This document shows, in pieces, positions 1-8,965 of a stretch of DNA of 64,000 bases. Position 1 is the stretch's first letter, and every line of letters starts with the position of its first letter. The position numbers and the translations under genes were made by a program. Source of the stretch: Tibeticola sediminis (GTDB lineage: Bacteria; Pseudomonadota; Gammaproteobacteria; Burkholderiales; Burkholderiaceae_C). The stretch covers positions 271,190-335,189 of the forward strand of contig NZ_RKQL01000003.1 in assembly GCF_003843835.1 (NCBI RefSeq), given 5' to 3'. The notes below the pieces were generated by a model. That model was not told the origin of the DNA. It did no database searches and saw only the letters and a program-made list of their open reading frames with translations.

Positions 1-1
1 C

Positions 2-1360
2 TTTTCCGAAGACACCTACCGCGTGCTCACCGCGGTCGATTCGGCGCTGATGGTGATCGACGCGGCCAACGGCGTCGAGGCGCAGACCAAGCGGCTCATC
101 GAAGTCTGCCGCCAGCGCAACACGCCCATCCTCACCTTCGTCAACAAGATGGACCGCGAGGTGCGCGACCCGCTCGACATCCTCGACGAGGTCGAGCGCG
201 AGCTCGGCATGCCCTGCGTGCCGATGACCTGGCCGGTGGGCCAGGGCAAGCATTTCGGCGGCATCATCAACCTGCGCACGCAGGCGATGACGGTGTTCGA
301 AGCCGGCAGCGAGCGCCGGCCGCAGGACTTCGAGACGCTGCCGCTCGCCCAGGCCGACGCGCTGCGCGCGCGCTTTGGGCACGACTGGGACACGGCGCTC
401 GAGAGCATGGAGCTGGCCACCGGCGCCTCGCCCGCCTTCGACCGCCAAGCCTTCCTGGCCGGCAAGCAGACCCCGGTGTTCTTCGGCTCGGGCGTCAACA
501 ACTTCGGCGTCATGGAAGTGCTCGACGCGCTGGTGGACCTGGCGCCGCCGCCTGGGCCGCGCAAGAGCCATTTGCTCACCCAAGGCCAGACCGTCGAGCG
601 CGTGGTGCAGCCCGACGATGGCTTCTTCTCCGGGGTGGTGTTCAAGGTGCAGGCCAACATGGATGCGAACCACCGCGACCGCATCGCCTTCGTGCGCGTG
701 GCGTCGGGCCAGTACCAGCCGGGCATGAAGCTCAAGGTGCAGCGCACCGCCAAGGAACTGCGCCCCACCTCCGTCGTGACCTTCATGAGCCAGCGCCGCG
801 AGGCGGTCGATGAAGCCTATGCGGGCGACATCATCGGCTTTACCACGCACGGTGGCGTGCAGCTCGGCGACACCATCACCGACGGAACGGTGGCCTTGCA
901 ATACACGGGCCTGCCCTTCTTCGCGCCCGAGCTGTTCATGACCGTCATCCTCAAGAACCCGCTGCGGACCAAGCAATTGCAGATGGGCCTCGCGCAGCTC
1001 GGCGAGGAGGGCGCGATCCAGGTCTTCAAGCCCGAAATGGGCGGGCCGATGCTGCTCGGCGCCGTCGGCCAGCTGCAGTTCGAGGTGGTGCAACACCGGC
1101 TCAAGACCGAATACGACTGCGACGTGCGGCTCGAAGGCTGCCCCTACACCGGCGCGCGCTGGATCAGCGCGGACACCCCGGCCGAACTGCGCGCCTTCTG
1201 CGACGCCTATCCGCAGCGCCTGGCGCGCGACGCCGCCGACGCGCTGGCCTACCTCTGCACCAGCCCCTACGACGTGCGGCTCGCGCAGGAGCGCTTTCCC
1301 AAAATCCACTTCCACCCGCTGCGCGAGCATGCGGGCCTGAGCCTCGGCAGCGCAGCATGA
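2..1360 (+). CDS. prfC: Peptide chain release factor 3, 5' end outside window
   Basis: RF3 is the translational GTPase that recycles RF1/RF2 from the ribosome after termination, in the cytosol. The frame is open from base 2, so the N-terminal ~90 residues (P-loop and switch I) lie outside the window. The visible part begins FSEDTYRVLTAVDSALMVID, just after the DTPGH motif, and shows the guanine-specificity motif NKMD near base 145. The remaining ~450 residues fit RF3 domains II and III, and the total would be close to the usual ~530. The stop overlaps the start of the next gene by four bases (ATGA), which suggests translational coupling. The identification is firm; the true start is not visible. 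Confidence 0.95.
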   Translation, partial: FSEDTYRVLTAVDSALMVIDAANGVEAQTKRLIEVCRQRNTPILTFVNKMDREVRDPLDILDEVERELGMPCVPMTWPVGQGKHFGGIINLRTQAMTVFEAGSERRPQDFETLPLAQADALRARFGHDWDTALESMELATGASPAFDRQAFLAGKQTPVFFGSGVNNFGVMEVLDALVDLAPPPGPRKSHLLTQGQTVERVVQPDDGFFSGVVFKVQANMDANHRDRIAFVRVASGQYQPGMKLKVQRTAKELRPTSVVTFMSQRREAVDEAYAGDIIGFTTHGGVQLGDTITDGTVALQYTGLPFFAPELFMTVILKNPLRTKQLQMGLAQLGEEGAIQVFKPEMGGPMLLGAVGQLQFEVVQHRLKTEYDCDVRLEGCPYTGARWISADTPAELRAFCDAYPQRLARDAADALAYLCTSPYDVRLAQERFPKIHFHPLREHAGLSLGSAA

Positions 1361-2202
1361 GCACGCCGCGCCCCCAGCCGCTGCGTCCGCTGCATGAATG
1401 GCCGGCCGCCCAGCGCGCGCGCATCCACGGCGTATTCACCGACATCGACGACACCTTGACCACCGAGGGGCAGATCACCCCCGACGCGCTGGCCGCGCTG
1501 GCCGCGCTGCGGGAGGCGGGGGTCATCGTCGTCCCCATCACCGGCCGGCCCGTGGGCTGGTGCGAAACGCTCGCCGCGCGCTGGCCCGTGCCCGCCATCG
1601 TGGCCGAAAACGGCGCCGTGGCCCTGTTTTCAGAAAAAAACGCCGGAACCCCAGCGCCAAACGGGGATGTTTCGCTATCAAAACTATACCGAGAAGACGC
1701 CCCCACCCGCGCGCGCAACAGGGCGCACATGCAGCGCGTGGCCGCGCGCGTGCTGCGCGAGGTGCCGGGCGCAGCGCTCTCGCGCGACAGCGAAGGGCGT
1801 GAAACCGACATCGCTTTCGACGTCGCGGAGTTCCAGCACCTCGACGCTGCGCAGATCGACGCCATCCTCGCGCTGCTGCGCGCCGAGGGGCTGCACACCA
1901 CCCGCAGCAGCATCCATGTGCACGGCGCGGTCAACGCCTTCGACAAATGGAGTGGCGCCCAGTGGGCCGCCGAGGCCTTGTTCGGCCGCCGGCTGAACGA
2001 CGAGCTCGACCACTGGGTCGCCGTGGGCGACTCGATCAACGACGAGCCGATGTTCCGCCACTTCCGCTACAGCGTCGGCGTGGCCAACATCGCGCGCTTT
2101 GCCGACCAACTGCGCCCGCCGCCGCTCTATCGGACACAGGCCGCACACGGCGCCGGTTTTGCCGAACTCACCCGCGCTTTGCTCGCGGCTCGCCAACCGT
2201 AG
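1357..2202 (+). CDS. HAD-IIB family phosphatase (281 aa)
   Basis: Haloacid dehalogenase-type hydrolase of the IIB (Cof/sucrose-phosphatase-like) group, expected to cleave a phosphate ester in the cytosol; the substrate is unknown. Motif I is FTDIDDTLT with D29 as nucleophile and D31 as acid/base, motif II is PITGRP, and motif IV is GDSINDEPMF near residue 228, so the catalytic set looks complete. The gene is coupled to prfC by an ATGA overlap. Residues ~92-111 are encoded by an AT-rich patch that matches a dispersed element found elsewhere in this window. They lie just after the cap-side VAENGAVALF segment and look like an in-frame insertion. Mannosyl-3-phosphoglycerate phosphatase-like activity is possible but not shown. 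Confidence 0.85.
   Translation: MSTPRPQPLRPLHEWPAAQRARIHGVFTDIDDTLTTEGQITPDALAALAALREAGVIVVPITGRPVGWCETLAARWPVPAIVAENGAVALFSEKNAGTPAPNGDVSLSKLYREDAPTRARNRAHMQRVAARVLREVPGAALSRDSEGRETDIAFDVAEFQHLDAAQIDAILALLRAEGLHTTRSSIHVHGAVNAFDKWSGAQWAAEALFGRRLNDELDHWVAVGDSINDEPMFRHFRYSVGVANIARFADQLRPPPLYRTQAAHGAGFAELTRALLAARQP
1631..1689 (+). repeat. Dispersed ~60-bp element, copy B (inside HAD gene)
   Basis: AT-rich patch in a GC-rich gene. It has an A-run, then ACCCCAGCGCCAAACGG, then TTTCGCTATCAAAA. The same succession of blocks occurs near 16.0, 34.9 and 36.1 kb, and on the other strand near 24.4 and 43.0 kb. Here it is read through in frame by the HAD phosphatase. Confidence 0.6.
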
Positions 2203-2271
2203 CCTGGGGAACCCGGGCGGGACAGGACCGACCATAGCGCCGACACCACGCTGGATTCCCCACCCAAGCCC

Positions 2272-3804
2272 ATGCCCAGAAATCTGACGCCAAAGCCCGA
2301 AGAACATCCGGCCGCCCCGGAGGCGCCCACGCCAGCGGCGGCGGCGACGGCGACGGCGACGGCGGCATCGAACGCCGACACCGGGTGGATGGCCACCCCC
2401 GTGCGCGCGCTCATGCGCAGCACCCCCGTCACCGCAAACCAAGATGCCTCGATTCGGGAGGTGGCGGTCCGGATGCGCGACGCCAAAGTGTCGTCCGTCC
2501 TGCTCATGGATGGGGATCGATTGGTGGGCATCGTGACCGACCGCGATCTGCGCAACCGCGTGCTGGCCGAAGGACTCGATACCGCGCGCCCGGCCATTCA
2601 GGTCGGTACGCGCGACCCGATCACCCTGCCCGCGACCGCGGCGGCCTTCGAGGCCTTGCTGCTGATGACCGAGCGGGGCATCCACCACCTTCCCGTGGTG
2701 GAGGGCGGTCGGGTTCTGGGCATGCTGACCGCCGGCGACCTCGCCCAGCGGCAAACCGCGTCGGCAATTTACCTCGTGGGGGACATCTCACGCCAAGGCG
2801 ACGTGGCCGGTCTGGCGCGCGCGTCCGCCCAGGTGGCGCAACTGCAGCGGCAGCTGGCCGCGAATGCGACACCAGCCGGCACGAGCGGGCGCATCATCAC
2901 CAGTATCACGGACGCGGTCACGCGGCGCCTGCTGCAACTCGCGCATCAGCAGCTTGGGAACGCGCCCGTGCCGTATGTCTGGGTGGCGGCCGGCTCGCAG
3001 GGTCGCAGCGAGCAGACCGCGCGCTCCGACCAGGACAACTGCATGATCCTCGACGACGCCTACGACCCGCAGCGGGACGGCGAGTATTTCGAGGCGCTCG
3101 CGCGCTTTGTATGCGACGGACTCAATGCCTGCGGCTATGTGTACTGCCCAGGCGAAATGATGGCGATGACGGACCAGTGGCGGCAGCCGCTGGGCCGCTG
3201 GCAGGCGTATTTCGACGGCTGGATCAACCGGCCGGAGCCCAAGGCGCTGATGCTGACCAGCGTGTTCTTCGACCTGAGGGCGATCGCGGGCGACACCGCT
3301 TTGCTCGATCGTCTGCGCACGCAAACGCTCGCGCAGACACGAGGCAACAGCCTGTTCCTGGCGCATCTGGCCGGCAACGCGCTGCAACATCGGCCCGCTC
3401 TGACCTGGCTCGGCCAGCTCGCGACGGAAAGTCGCGGCGAACACAAGGGGCGGATCGACCTCAAACACAAAGGCAGCGTGCCCGTCATCGACCTGGCACG
3501 GATCTTCGCCCTCGCTGCAGGGGTGCCTGAGGTCAATACCTACGACCGATTGCAAGCCGCGGCCCGCGCCGGCAGCTTGAGCGACGAAGCGGCCCGGGAC
3601 CTGACGGATGCACTCGAGGTCATCGGGCGCATTCGCCTGAGCCATCAAGCCCGGCAAACCGAGGCCGGCCTCAAGCCCGACAACTTCGTTTCCCCCAAAG
3701 AGCTCTCCAGCCTGGACCAACGCCAATTGCTGGAAGCGTTCAAGGTCATCCAGACGCTCCAGAGCGTGTTGGCGCAGCGGTATGGCGGGGGCAGCTACAA
3801 ATAG
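2272..3804 (+). CDS. CBS-pair and DUF294 nucleotidyltransferase-like protein (510 aa)
   Basis: Predicted cytosolic signalling protein. Order: a low-complexity Ala/Thr N-terminus (residues ~15-40), two CBS domains (~42-160) that usually bind adenosyl ligands, a GlnD-like DUF294 nucleotidyltransferase core with the signature GSQGRSEQTARSDQDN (~242-257), and a DUF294 C-terminal helical domain to the end. Many relatives carry an extra N-terminal cyclic-nucleotide domain and are ~620 aa; that domain is absent here. The gene converges on the PAS-exonuclease gene and lies near the symporter/DUF4212 genes. These four families recur together in proteobacteria, which suggests a role in controlling the transporter. 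The nucleotidyl acceptor is unknown. Confidence 0.88.
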   Translation: MPRNLTPKPEEHPAAPEAPTPAAAATATATAASNADTGWMATPVRALMRSTPVTANQDASIREVAVRMRDAKVSSVLLMDGDRLVGIVTDRDLRNRVLAEGLDTARPAIQVGTRDPITLPATAAAFEALLLMTERGIHHLPVVEGGRVLGMLTAGDLAQRQTASAIYLVGDISRQGDVAGLARASAQVAQLQRQLAANATPAGTSGRIITSITDAVTRRLLQLAHQQLGNAPVPYVWVAAGSQGRSEQTARSDQDNCMILDDAYDPQRDGEYFEALARFVCDGLNACGYVYCPGEMMAMTDQWRQPLGRWQAYFDGWINRPEPKALMLTSVFFDLRAIAGDTALLDRLRTQTLAQTRGNSLFLAHLAGNALQHRPALTWLGQLATESRGEHKGRIDLKHKGSVPVIDLARIFALAAGVPEVNTYDRLQAAARAGSLSDEAARDLTDALEVIGRIRLSHQARQTEAGLKPDNFVSPKELSSLDQRQLLEAFKVIQTLQSVLAQRYGGGSYK

Positions 3805-3870
3805 CCCCGACACGCCGGGCACCGAGGCGCCTTGAGGCGACGCGGTATCCGCTCCCGCGAGGGCGCGCGC

Positions 3871-3892
3871 GAGGGACTTGTTCAGCGTTGCC
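3871..3892. repeat. Single arm of GGCAACGCTGAA-type repeat
   Basis: The segment ends TTGTTCAGCGTTGCC and is preceded by GCGCGCGCGAGGGAC. It matches one arm of the inverted-repeat elements at 6572-6630 and 8966-9126. It lies in the 135-bp gap between the converging CBS/DUF294 and exonuclease genes. No partner arm is visible nearby. Confidence 0.6.
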
Positions 3893-3939
3893 TCGACACC
3901 TTGCTTTTCGCGAGCAGCGGTCAACTGCAGGATTTAGGC

Positions 3940-6111
3940 TCAGTACTTGAGCCGCGCGTAGTAGGTTTTCCGGGAGGCTTCGAGAGCCTGCCCGAGTGTA
4001 TGGATTCCCTGTGCCTGCAGCAGGGGCAGCAGCCGCACCCACACCTCGGCGGTCACCAGCGCGTCCCCCAGTGCGGTGTGGCGACCCACCACCGGGATGT
4101 GGAAGCGTTCGGCCAGCGCCTCGAGGCGGTGCGACTCCTCATTGGGGTGCACGAGGGTCGACAGGAGCAGCGTGTCCAACACGGGATGATCGAAGCGCAG
4201 GCCGGTACGGGGCTCCAACAGCTGCAGGAACTTCATGTCGAACGCCGCGTTGTGCGCCACCAGAACCGCGTCCGTCGCGAATCGGTGGAACGCGGGCAGG
4301 ACATTCTCGATCCGCGGCTTGCCCGCCACCATCTCGGGCGTGATGCCGTGTATCGGTATGCTCGCAGCAGGAATCGGCCGTCCCGGATCGACGAGCTGTT
4401 CAAACGACTCCTGCCGCAACACGCGCCCATTGACGACGCGCACCGCACCGATTTGGATGATTGCGTCGCCCGCCGATGGATTCAAACCCGTGGTTTCCGT
4501 GTCGAACACGCAATAGGTCAAGCTCGACAGCGGCCGATCGAGCAGCGCTTCATCGACCTCGCGGTGGGCGAACAAATCGAAATCGAAAAACTCGGGGCGA
4601 CTCTGCAGCGGGGCCTCGGTCGCCTCGACCGAGGCGTGCACATCCTGCACCCGCGCCAAAACGAAACGGAAAAAGCCTTCATTGCGCACGCGATCGCGCT
4701 CAAACCACCATTGCGCAGCGTGTCGGTCGACCACCTCCCGCACCGTCAGCGCTGATGCCGGTGCGCCCGGTCCGAATGGGTCGAAACCCCAGGACATTGC
4801 GGTCTCATTGTTCAAGGCTTGCCCGGTCCAAACCAGGTCGACGTGGACCACCGGTCCTGCTGCCATCGCCCGCAGCCGCAGGTAGCGCACGTCATATTCA
4901 TCGACCAGACGCTGCGCAAGGTAAGCCAGCGCCTGGATCATCGAGAAGCTGTCGAGTCGCATCCACAGCGCCTCGTCGGGAAGCTCGATCGAGGGGGCGC
5001 GTCCCGTCGCCGCCGAAATGCGTGCAGCAACGGCGCGGAAAAAGTCACCTGCAAGAACGTCTTCCAGCGGCCAGCGCTGCTGCACGAGCCGTGCACTCTC
5101 CTGCGTCCAGGTCTGGATCGACTGCTCCAGTGTCCGCAGCGACTCCCGCAAGCGGCTTTGACTCGCGGGTTCATCCAGGCCCGCAACGGCGGCGCGCAAT
5201 TCCCCGAGCACCGGCCCAACCTTCAAGCCCAGAGCCAGGACGGCGGCCTCGCGCTCGGCCGCCTCCGCATACTGACGAGTCACGTTTTCCAGGATCAGAA
5301 CGAAGCCGCGCAATTCGGCCGCGCCCTTCTCGCCGTCGGCACCATCCTCCACACCGTCTACGGACTCCGCAGCCAAGACCGGTGTGACGAGCACGCGCAG
5401 CAACTGACCCGCGCGGGTGACCGTCACGAACTGTGCCGTCGGCAGCCGCGCACCCCGCTCCAGGCGGGTCTGGATGCGGTCGAGTGCATGCGCGATGAGC
5501 GCGCGCTCAAAAACCGCGTAAATCGAACGCCCAATGCCGAGCAGGTCCTTACCCTCGGTCAAGTCCCCATGCTCGGACAAGGCCCGAAACTGCAACCGGG
5601 CCCGCCGGTTGTAGAGGACGATGCGACCATCCACATTGCAGACGACGACGGCCTGCGGCAATTCGCCAACCAGCGCCGCAAGGCGGTTGCGCTCGGCCTC
5701 CACACGGCGGCTACCTTCGGCCACGCGTGCCTCAACCTCGGCCCGAAGCGCCTGTCGCTGTGCGGCCAGGGCATTGATCGCTTCAACGAGGGGCGCATCG
5801 TCTCCCCCGCGCTGGGGTTCGATGCCTTGCGCCCGCTCATCGGCGACGAGGCTGCGGACCCGCTCAGCCAAGCGGGCCGGCATGCGTACGAAGCGTCGCT
5901 CGACAGCACGCGCGAACGAATAAACGCCAAGGCTGGCAAACAACCACCCCATCAGCAGCAAGGGCCAGTGCCCCTCGATCGCGCCCAACCACTCCGCCCG
6001 GGCCGCACCCTCGAGTGTCGAGCTCACCATGCCCAGCACGAGCAGTAGCCACAGCCCCAGGGCCGCCGAAAGAATGGCCGCTGCCCTTACGGCCCAAGGC
6101 AACCGTTTCAT
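3940..6111 (-). CDS. Membrane-anchored PAS-domain DEDDh 3'-5' exonuclease (723 aa)
   Basis: Predicted inner-membrane protein. Two transmembrane helices (~10-30 and ~48-66) are followed by a helical linker and a PAS-like domain (starting ~145, ELPQAVVVCNVDGRIVLYN). A central region resembling a degenerate sensor-kinase helical segment comes next, then a C-terminal DnaQ-type exonuclease. The exonuclease residues are complete: D537 and E539 in FDTETTG, D625 in HNAAFD, H678 and D683 in GRHTALGD. The start at 6111 (MKRLPW) is chosen because it falls 9 bp after the upstream stop and opens with the membrane segment; the frame itself is open further upstream. A polymerase epsilon role is unlikely, because of the membrane anchor and neighbours. 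A nuclease or phosphodiesterase acting with the symporter cluster is inferred. Confidence 0.88.
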   Translation of the reverse strand: MKRLPWAVRAAAILSAALGLWLLLVLGMVSSTLEGAARAEWLGAIEGHWPLLLMGWLFASLGVYSFARAVERRFVRMPARLAERVRSLVADERAQGIEPQRGGDDAPLVEAINALAAQRQALRAEVEARVAEGSRRVEAERNRLAALVGELPQAVVVCNVDGRIVLYNRRARLQFRALSEHGDLTEGKDLLGIGRSIYAVFERALIAHALDRIQTRLERGARLPTAQFVTVTRAGQLLRVLVTPVLAAESVDGVEDGADGEKGAAELRGFVLILENVTRQYAEAAEREAAVLALGLKVGPVLGELRAAVAGLDEPASQSRLRESLRTLEQSIQTWTQESARLVQQRWPLEDVLAGDFFRAVAARISAATGRAPSIELPDEALWMRLDSFSMIQALAYLAQRLVDEYDVRYLRLRAMAAGPVVHVDLVWTGQALNNETAMSWGFDPFGPGAPASALTVREVVDRHAAQWWFERDRVRNEGFFRFVLARVQDVHASVEATEAPLQSRPEFFDFDLFAHREVDEALLDRPLSSLTYCVFDTETTGLNPSAGDAIIQIGAVRVVNGRVLRQESFEQLVDPGRPIPAASIPIHGITPEMVAGKPRIENVLPAFHRFATDAVLVAHNAAFDMKFLQLLEPRTGLRFDHPVLDTLLLSTLVHPNEESHRLEALAERFHIPVVGRHTALGDALVTAEVWVRLLPLLQAQGIHTLGQALEASRKTYYARLKY

Positions 6112-6119
6112 AGCCAGGA

Positions 6120-6473
6120 TCAGGTTTTCGCCTTGCCCGCGGCACTGTGGGCCTGGCGGGCCAGCGCATAGCTCAAAAAGACCTTGCACCAAATCGTGCT
6201 GCCCGCAATGGCGGTCCACGTCTGATACTCCAGTTCGCCAAGCGCGACGGAGACGATGACAAAGGCAACGATGCCGCCCGCGATCAGATGGAGAGCAAGA
6301 TCGTAAGGCGCATACTTTTCTGCGTTCGGCGGACTCTCACCCCGGCGGAGCGCCACTTCGGAAAAATCCCGCCGCACGCCGATGCGCCAGGCACGACGCA
6401 ACCAAACGAAGGCGATGGGGAACAGCGCGAGATACAAAATCCAGCTCAGCGCGACGCTGACGTCAAACACCAT
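6120..6473 (-). CDS. Small membrane protein of the symporter/exonuclease cluster (117 aa)
   Basis: Function unknown. The protein has an N-terminal hydrophobic helix (SWILYLALFPIAFVWL, ~9-24) and two further hydrophobic stretches (~58-78 and ~88-106), so it is probably an inner-membrane protein with three segments. It is followed 8 bp later by the membrane-bound exonuclease gene on the same strand, so the two are probably co-transcribed and may act together. No catalytic motif is seen. Confidence 0.7.
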   Translation of the reverse strand: MVFDVSVALSWILYLALFPIAFVWLRRAWRIGVRRDFSEVALRRGESPPNAEKYAPYDLALHLIAGGIVAFVIVSVALGELEYQTWTAIAGSTIWCKVFLSYALARQAHSAAGKAKT

Positions 6474-6532
6474 AAAAAGGCTCCAGGATCGCTCGCCAGG
6501 GACGGCACGGGATCATCCCACACGAGACGAAA

Positions 6533-6568
6533 CAAAAAAGCCTTGCCGGCGAGAGGCGCGGCAAGGCT
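6533..6568 (-). terminator. Rho-independent terminator of the symporter operon
   Basis: Perfect 10-bp stem AGCCTTGCCG / CGGCAAGGCT with an ~10-nt loop, followed on the minus strand by a run of six T. It is placed correctly downstream of the symporter stop codon at 6706. Confidence 0.85.
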
Positions 6569-6571
6569 TGG

Positions 6572-6630
6572 GGCAACGCTGAACCAGTTCCTCGCGCGCC
6601 GCGCATCGCCGGAACGGATTCAGCGTTGCC
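6572..6630. repeat. Short inverted-repeat element bounded by GGCAACGCTGAA (59 bp)
   Basis: GGCAACGCTGAA at 6572-6583 and its exact reverse complement TTCAGCGTTGCC at 6619-6630 enclose 35 bp of GC-rich DNA containing CCTCGCGCGCCGCGCATC. The ends are the same as those of the 161-bp element at 8966-9126, so the two look like short and long members of one family. It sits directly after the terminator. Confidence 0.75.
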
Positions 6631-6705
6631 TGAGGGACTCCAGCAGGCCGCCGGCCGACACCGTTGGGTATCGATCCGACGGCCCGGCGAACGGGACGCG
6701 CGATG

Positions 6706-8511
6706 TCAGTGCGCGCCGTCCACCAGCTTCGAGCCGCGCGGGATCCGCACGCTCTCGACCATGTGCTGGATGTGCTCGGGCGGCTCGGCCGTCATCTTGT
6801 CGACGATGAAGGCAACGATGAAGTTCACCAGGGCACCGACCGCACCGAAGGCTTCCGGCGTAATGCCGAAGAAGCTGTTGGCTCCGCCGATCAGACCCAG
6901 GTACTCCGTGCCCTTGATGAAGAACAGGCCCTTGTGCGCGAACACGTAGAAGAGCGTCACGAACAGGCCCGCGAGCATGCCGGCCATGGCGCCTTCCTTG
7001 TTCATCTTCTTCGAGAAGATGCCCATCATGATCGCCGGGAACAGCGAGGACGCGGCAATCCCGAAGGCGAGCGCCACGGTACCGGCCGCGAAGCCTGGCG
7101 GGTTCAGGCCCAGGTAGCCCGCCACCAGAATGGAGACGGCCATCGCGATCTTGCCCGCCATGAGTTCACCCTTCTCGGAGATGTCAGGCATGAACACGTT
7201 CTTGACCAGGTCGTGCGAAATGGCCGCCGAAATCGCCATCAGCAAGCCGGCTGCCGTCGAGAGCGCCGCCGCGAGACCGCCCGCCGCCACCAGGCCGATG
7301 ACCCAGTTGGGCAGCAGCGCGATTTCGGGGTTGGCGAGCACGATGATGTCGGCGTTGACGTCGAGTTCGTTGCCCTTCCAGCCAGCCGCCTCGGCCTTCT
7401 TCTTGGCGTCTTCGTTCTTGGTCTTGTCGTTGTAGTACTGGATGCGACCGTCACCGTTGGCATCCTTGAACTTCAGCAGACCGGTCTTTTCCCAACGCTT
7501 CATCCAGTCCGGACGCTCGTCATACTTGATGCTGGCCTCGGGGGCATAGAGGTCGCCGCCGGCCTTGACCGCCGTGTTGACGGTGGCGTGCAGGTTGTAC
7601 TTCGCCATGGCTGCCACAGCGGGGGCCGTGGTGTAGAGGATGGCGATGAACACCAGCGCCCAGCCGGCCGAGGAACGTGCATCTTTGACCGAGGGCACGG
7701 TAAAGAAGCGCATGATGACGTGCGGCAAACCAGCCGTGCCGATCATCAGCGACAGGGTGTAGACGAACATGTTGAGCGTGCTGCCCGCGGTGGTCGTCGT
7801 GTACTTGCCAAAGCCCAGCTCGGTCACGACCTGATCGAGACGTTGCAGCAGGTAGGTGTCGGTTCCCGTCAAGGTGCTGCCCAGGCCGATTTGCGGCAGG
7901 AAGACGCCCGTCAGTTGCAAGGAGATGAAGATGGCCGGAATGGTATAGGCCAGGATCAGCACGATGTACTGCGCCACCTGGGTGTAGGTGATGCCCTTCA
8001 TGCCGCCGAACACCGCGTACAGGAACACGATGCCCATGCCCACATAAATGCCCACTTCAGACGAAACGCCAAGGAAGCGCGCGAAGGCCACGCCCACGCC
8101 CGTCATCTGCCCGATGATGTAGGTCAGCGAAGCGACCAGCAGGCAGATAACAGCCACCACGCCCGCGCTCTTGGAATAGAAGCGGTCGCCGATGAACTGC
8201 GGCACGGTGAACTTGCCGAACTTGCGCAGGTAGGGCGCGAGCAGCATGGCCAGCAGCACGTAGCCGCCCGTCCAGCCCATGAGGAAGAGGCCGCCGCCGT
8301 ACCCCATGTTGGCAATCAAGCCGGCCATGGAGATGAAGGACGCTGCGCTCATCCAGTCCGCCGCCGTGGCCATGCCGTTCATCACGGGGTGCACGGAGCC
8401 GCCGGCCGCGTAAAACTCGCTGGTGGAGCCCGCACGCGCCCAGATGGCAATGCCGATGTAGAGCGCGAAGCTCAGACCGACGATGATGTAGATGGTGGTT
8501 TGAAGATCCAT
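6706..8511 (-). CDS. Sodium:solute symporter, ActP/VC_2705-like (601 aa)
   Basis: Inner-membrane transporter of the sodium:solute symporter family, close to acetate permease ActP. It begins MDLQTTIYIIVGLSFALYIG with a first membrane helix and has the family's ~13 hydrophobic segments. A long hydrophilic loop at ~300-385 holds DANGDGRIQYYND (near 345), which looks like an EF-hand calcium loop. The DUF4212 gene ends 11 bp before this start, the arrangement typical of two-component symporters in this group. A terminator follows at 6533-6568. The substrate is probably a short-chain organic acid, but this is inferred from the family only. Confidence 0.92.
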   Translation of the reverse strand: MDLQTTIYIIVGLSFALYIGIAIWARAGSTSEFYAAGGSVHPVMNGMATAADWMSAASFISMAGLIANMGYGGGLFLMGWTGGYVLLAMLLAPYLRKFGKFTVPQFIGDRFYSKSAGVVAVICLLVASLTYIIGQMTGVGVAFARFLGVSSEVGIYVGMGIVFLYAVFGGMKGITYTQVAQYIVLILAYTIPAIFISLQLTGVFLPQIGLGSTLTGTDTYLLQRLDQVVTELGFGKYTTTTAGSTLNMFVYTLSLMIGTAGLPHVIMRFFTVPSVKDARSSAGWALVFIAILYTTAPAVAAMAKYNLHATVNTAVKAGGDLYAPEASIKYDERPDWMKRWEKTGLLKFKDANGDGRIQYYNDKTKNEDAKKKAEAAGWKGNELDVNADIIVLANPEIALLPNWVIGLVAAGGLAAALSTAAGLLMAISAAISHDLVKNVFMPDISEKGELMAGKIAMAVSILVAGYLGLNPPGFAAGTVALAFGIAASSLFPAIMMGIFSKKMNKEGAMAGMLAGLFVTLFYVFAHKGLFFIKGTEYLGLIGGANSFFGITPEAFGAVGALVNFIVAFIVDKMTAEPPEHIQHMVESVRIPRGSKLVDGAH

Positions 8512-8522
8512 GATCTCGGCCC

Positions 8523-8783
8523 TCAGTCTTCATGAACGTCGAACTTGACGTCCAGGTTGTTCATGCGCCAGGCGTAGTAGAAGATCTGCGCCACGAAGAA
8601 ATACATGGACCCCTGATGGGCAAACCAGAAACCCAGCGGATAACCGCCGAGATGGAACTGGTTGAAAAAGTCCACGAACAAAATGCCGGCCCCGTAGGAC
8701 ACCAAGAACCAGAGGATGAGCACATTCCTCAGCAGCTTGAGTGTTTCCTTCCAGTAGGCCTGACTGTCATAGTCATGCTTCAT
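8523..8783 (-). CDS. DUF4212 protein, small subunit of sodium/substrate symporter (86 aa)
   Basis: Small inner-membrane protein with two transmembrane segments (~18-38 and ~55-72) and the family signature GYPLGFWFAHQGSMYFFVAQ. DUF4212 proteins are regularly encoded just upstream of ActP-like symporters and are thought to act as a small subunit or partner. A good ribosome binding site (GGAGA) lies just before the ATG at 8783. It is the first gene of its operon. The 360-bp gap upstream (8784-9143) holds no gene, only the repeat at 8966-9126. Confidence 0.9.
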   Translation of the reverse strand: MKHDYDSQAYWKETLKLLRNVLILWFLVSYGAGILFVDFFNQFHLGGYPLGFWFAHQGSMYFFVAQIFYYAWRMNNLDVKFDVHED

Positions 8784-8965
8784 GAGGTCTCCTCGATTGA
8801 ATCAACGGATTTCGCAACCCCTGCCGAGCGCAGGCATTGCACACGCAAGGAATTCCCGGGAATCCTTGCCTTGCGGGGCGCGACTCTCACGGCGCAGGCT
8901 TACAACGAACTGATAGCGCGGGCCTAGCGGCCTCGAATCCACGCCAACCTCGGGAAAACACCTAG

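Noticed and set aside
6664..8535. 623-residue open frame opposite the symporter
   Set aside because: The symporter on the other strand has membrane helices and family motifs; this frame is His/Arg/Gly-rich noise.
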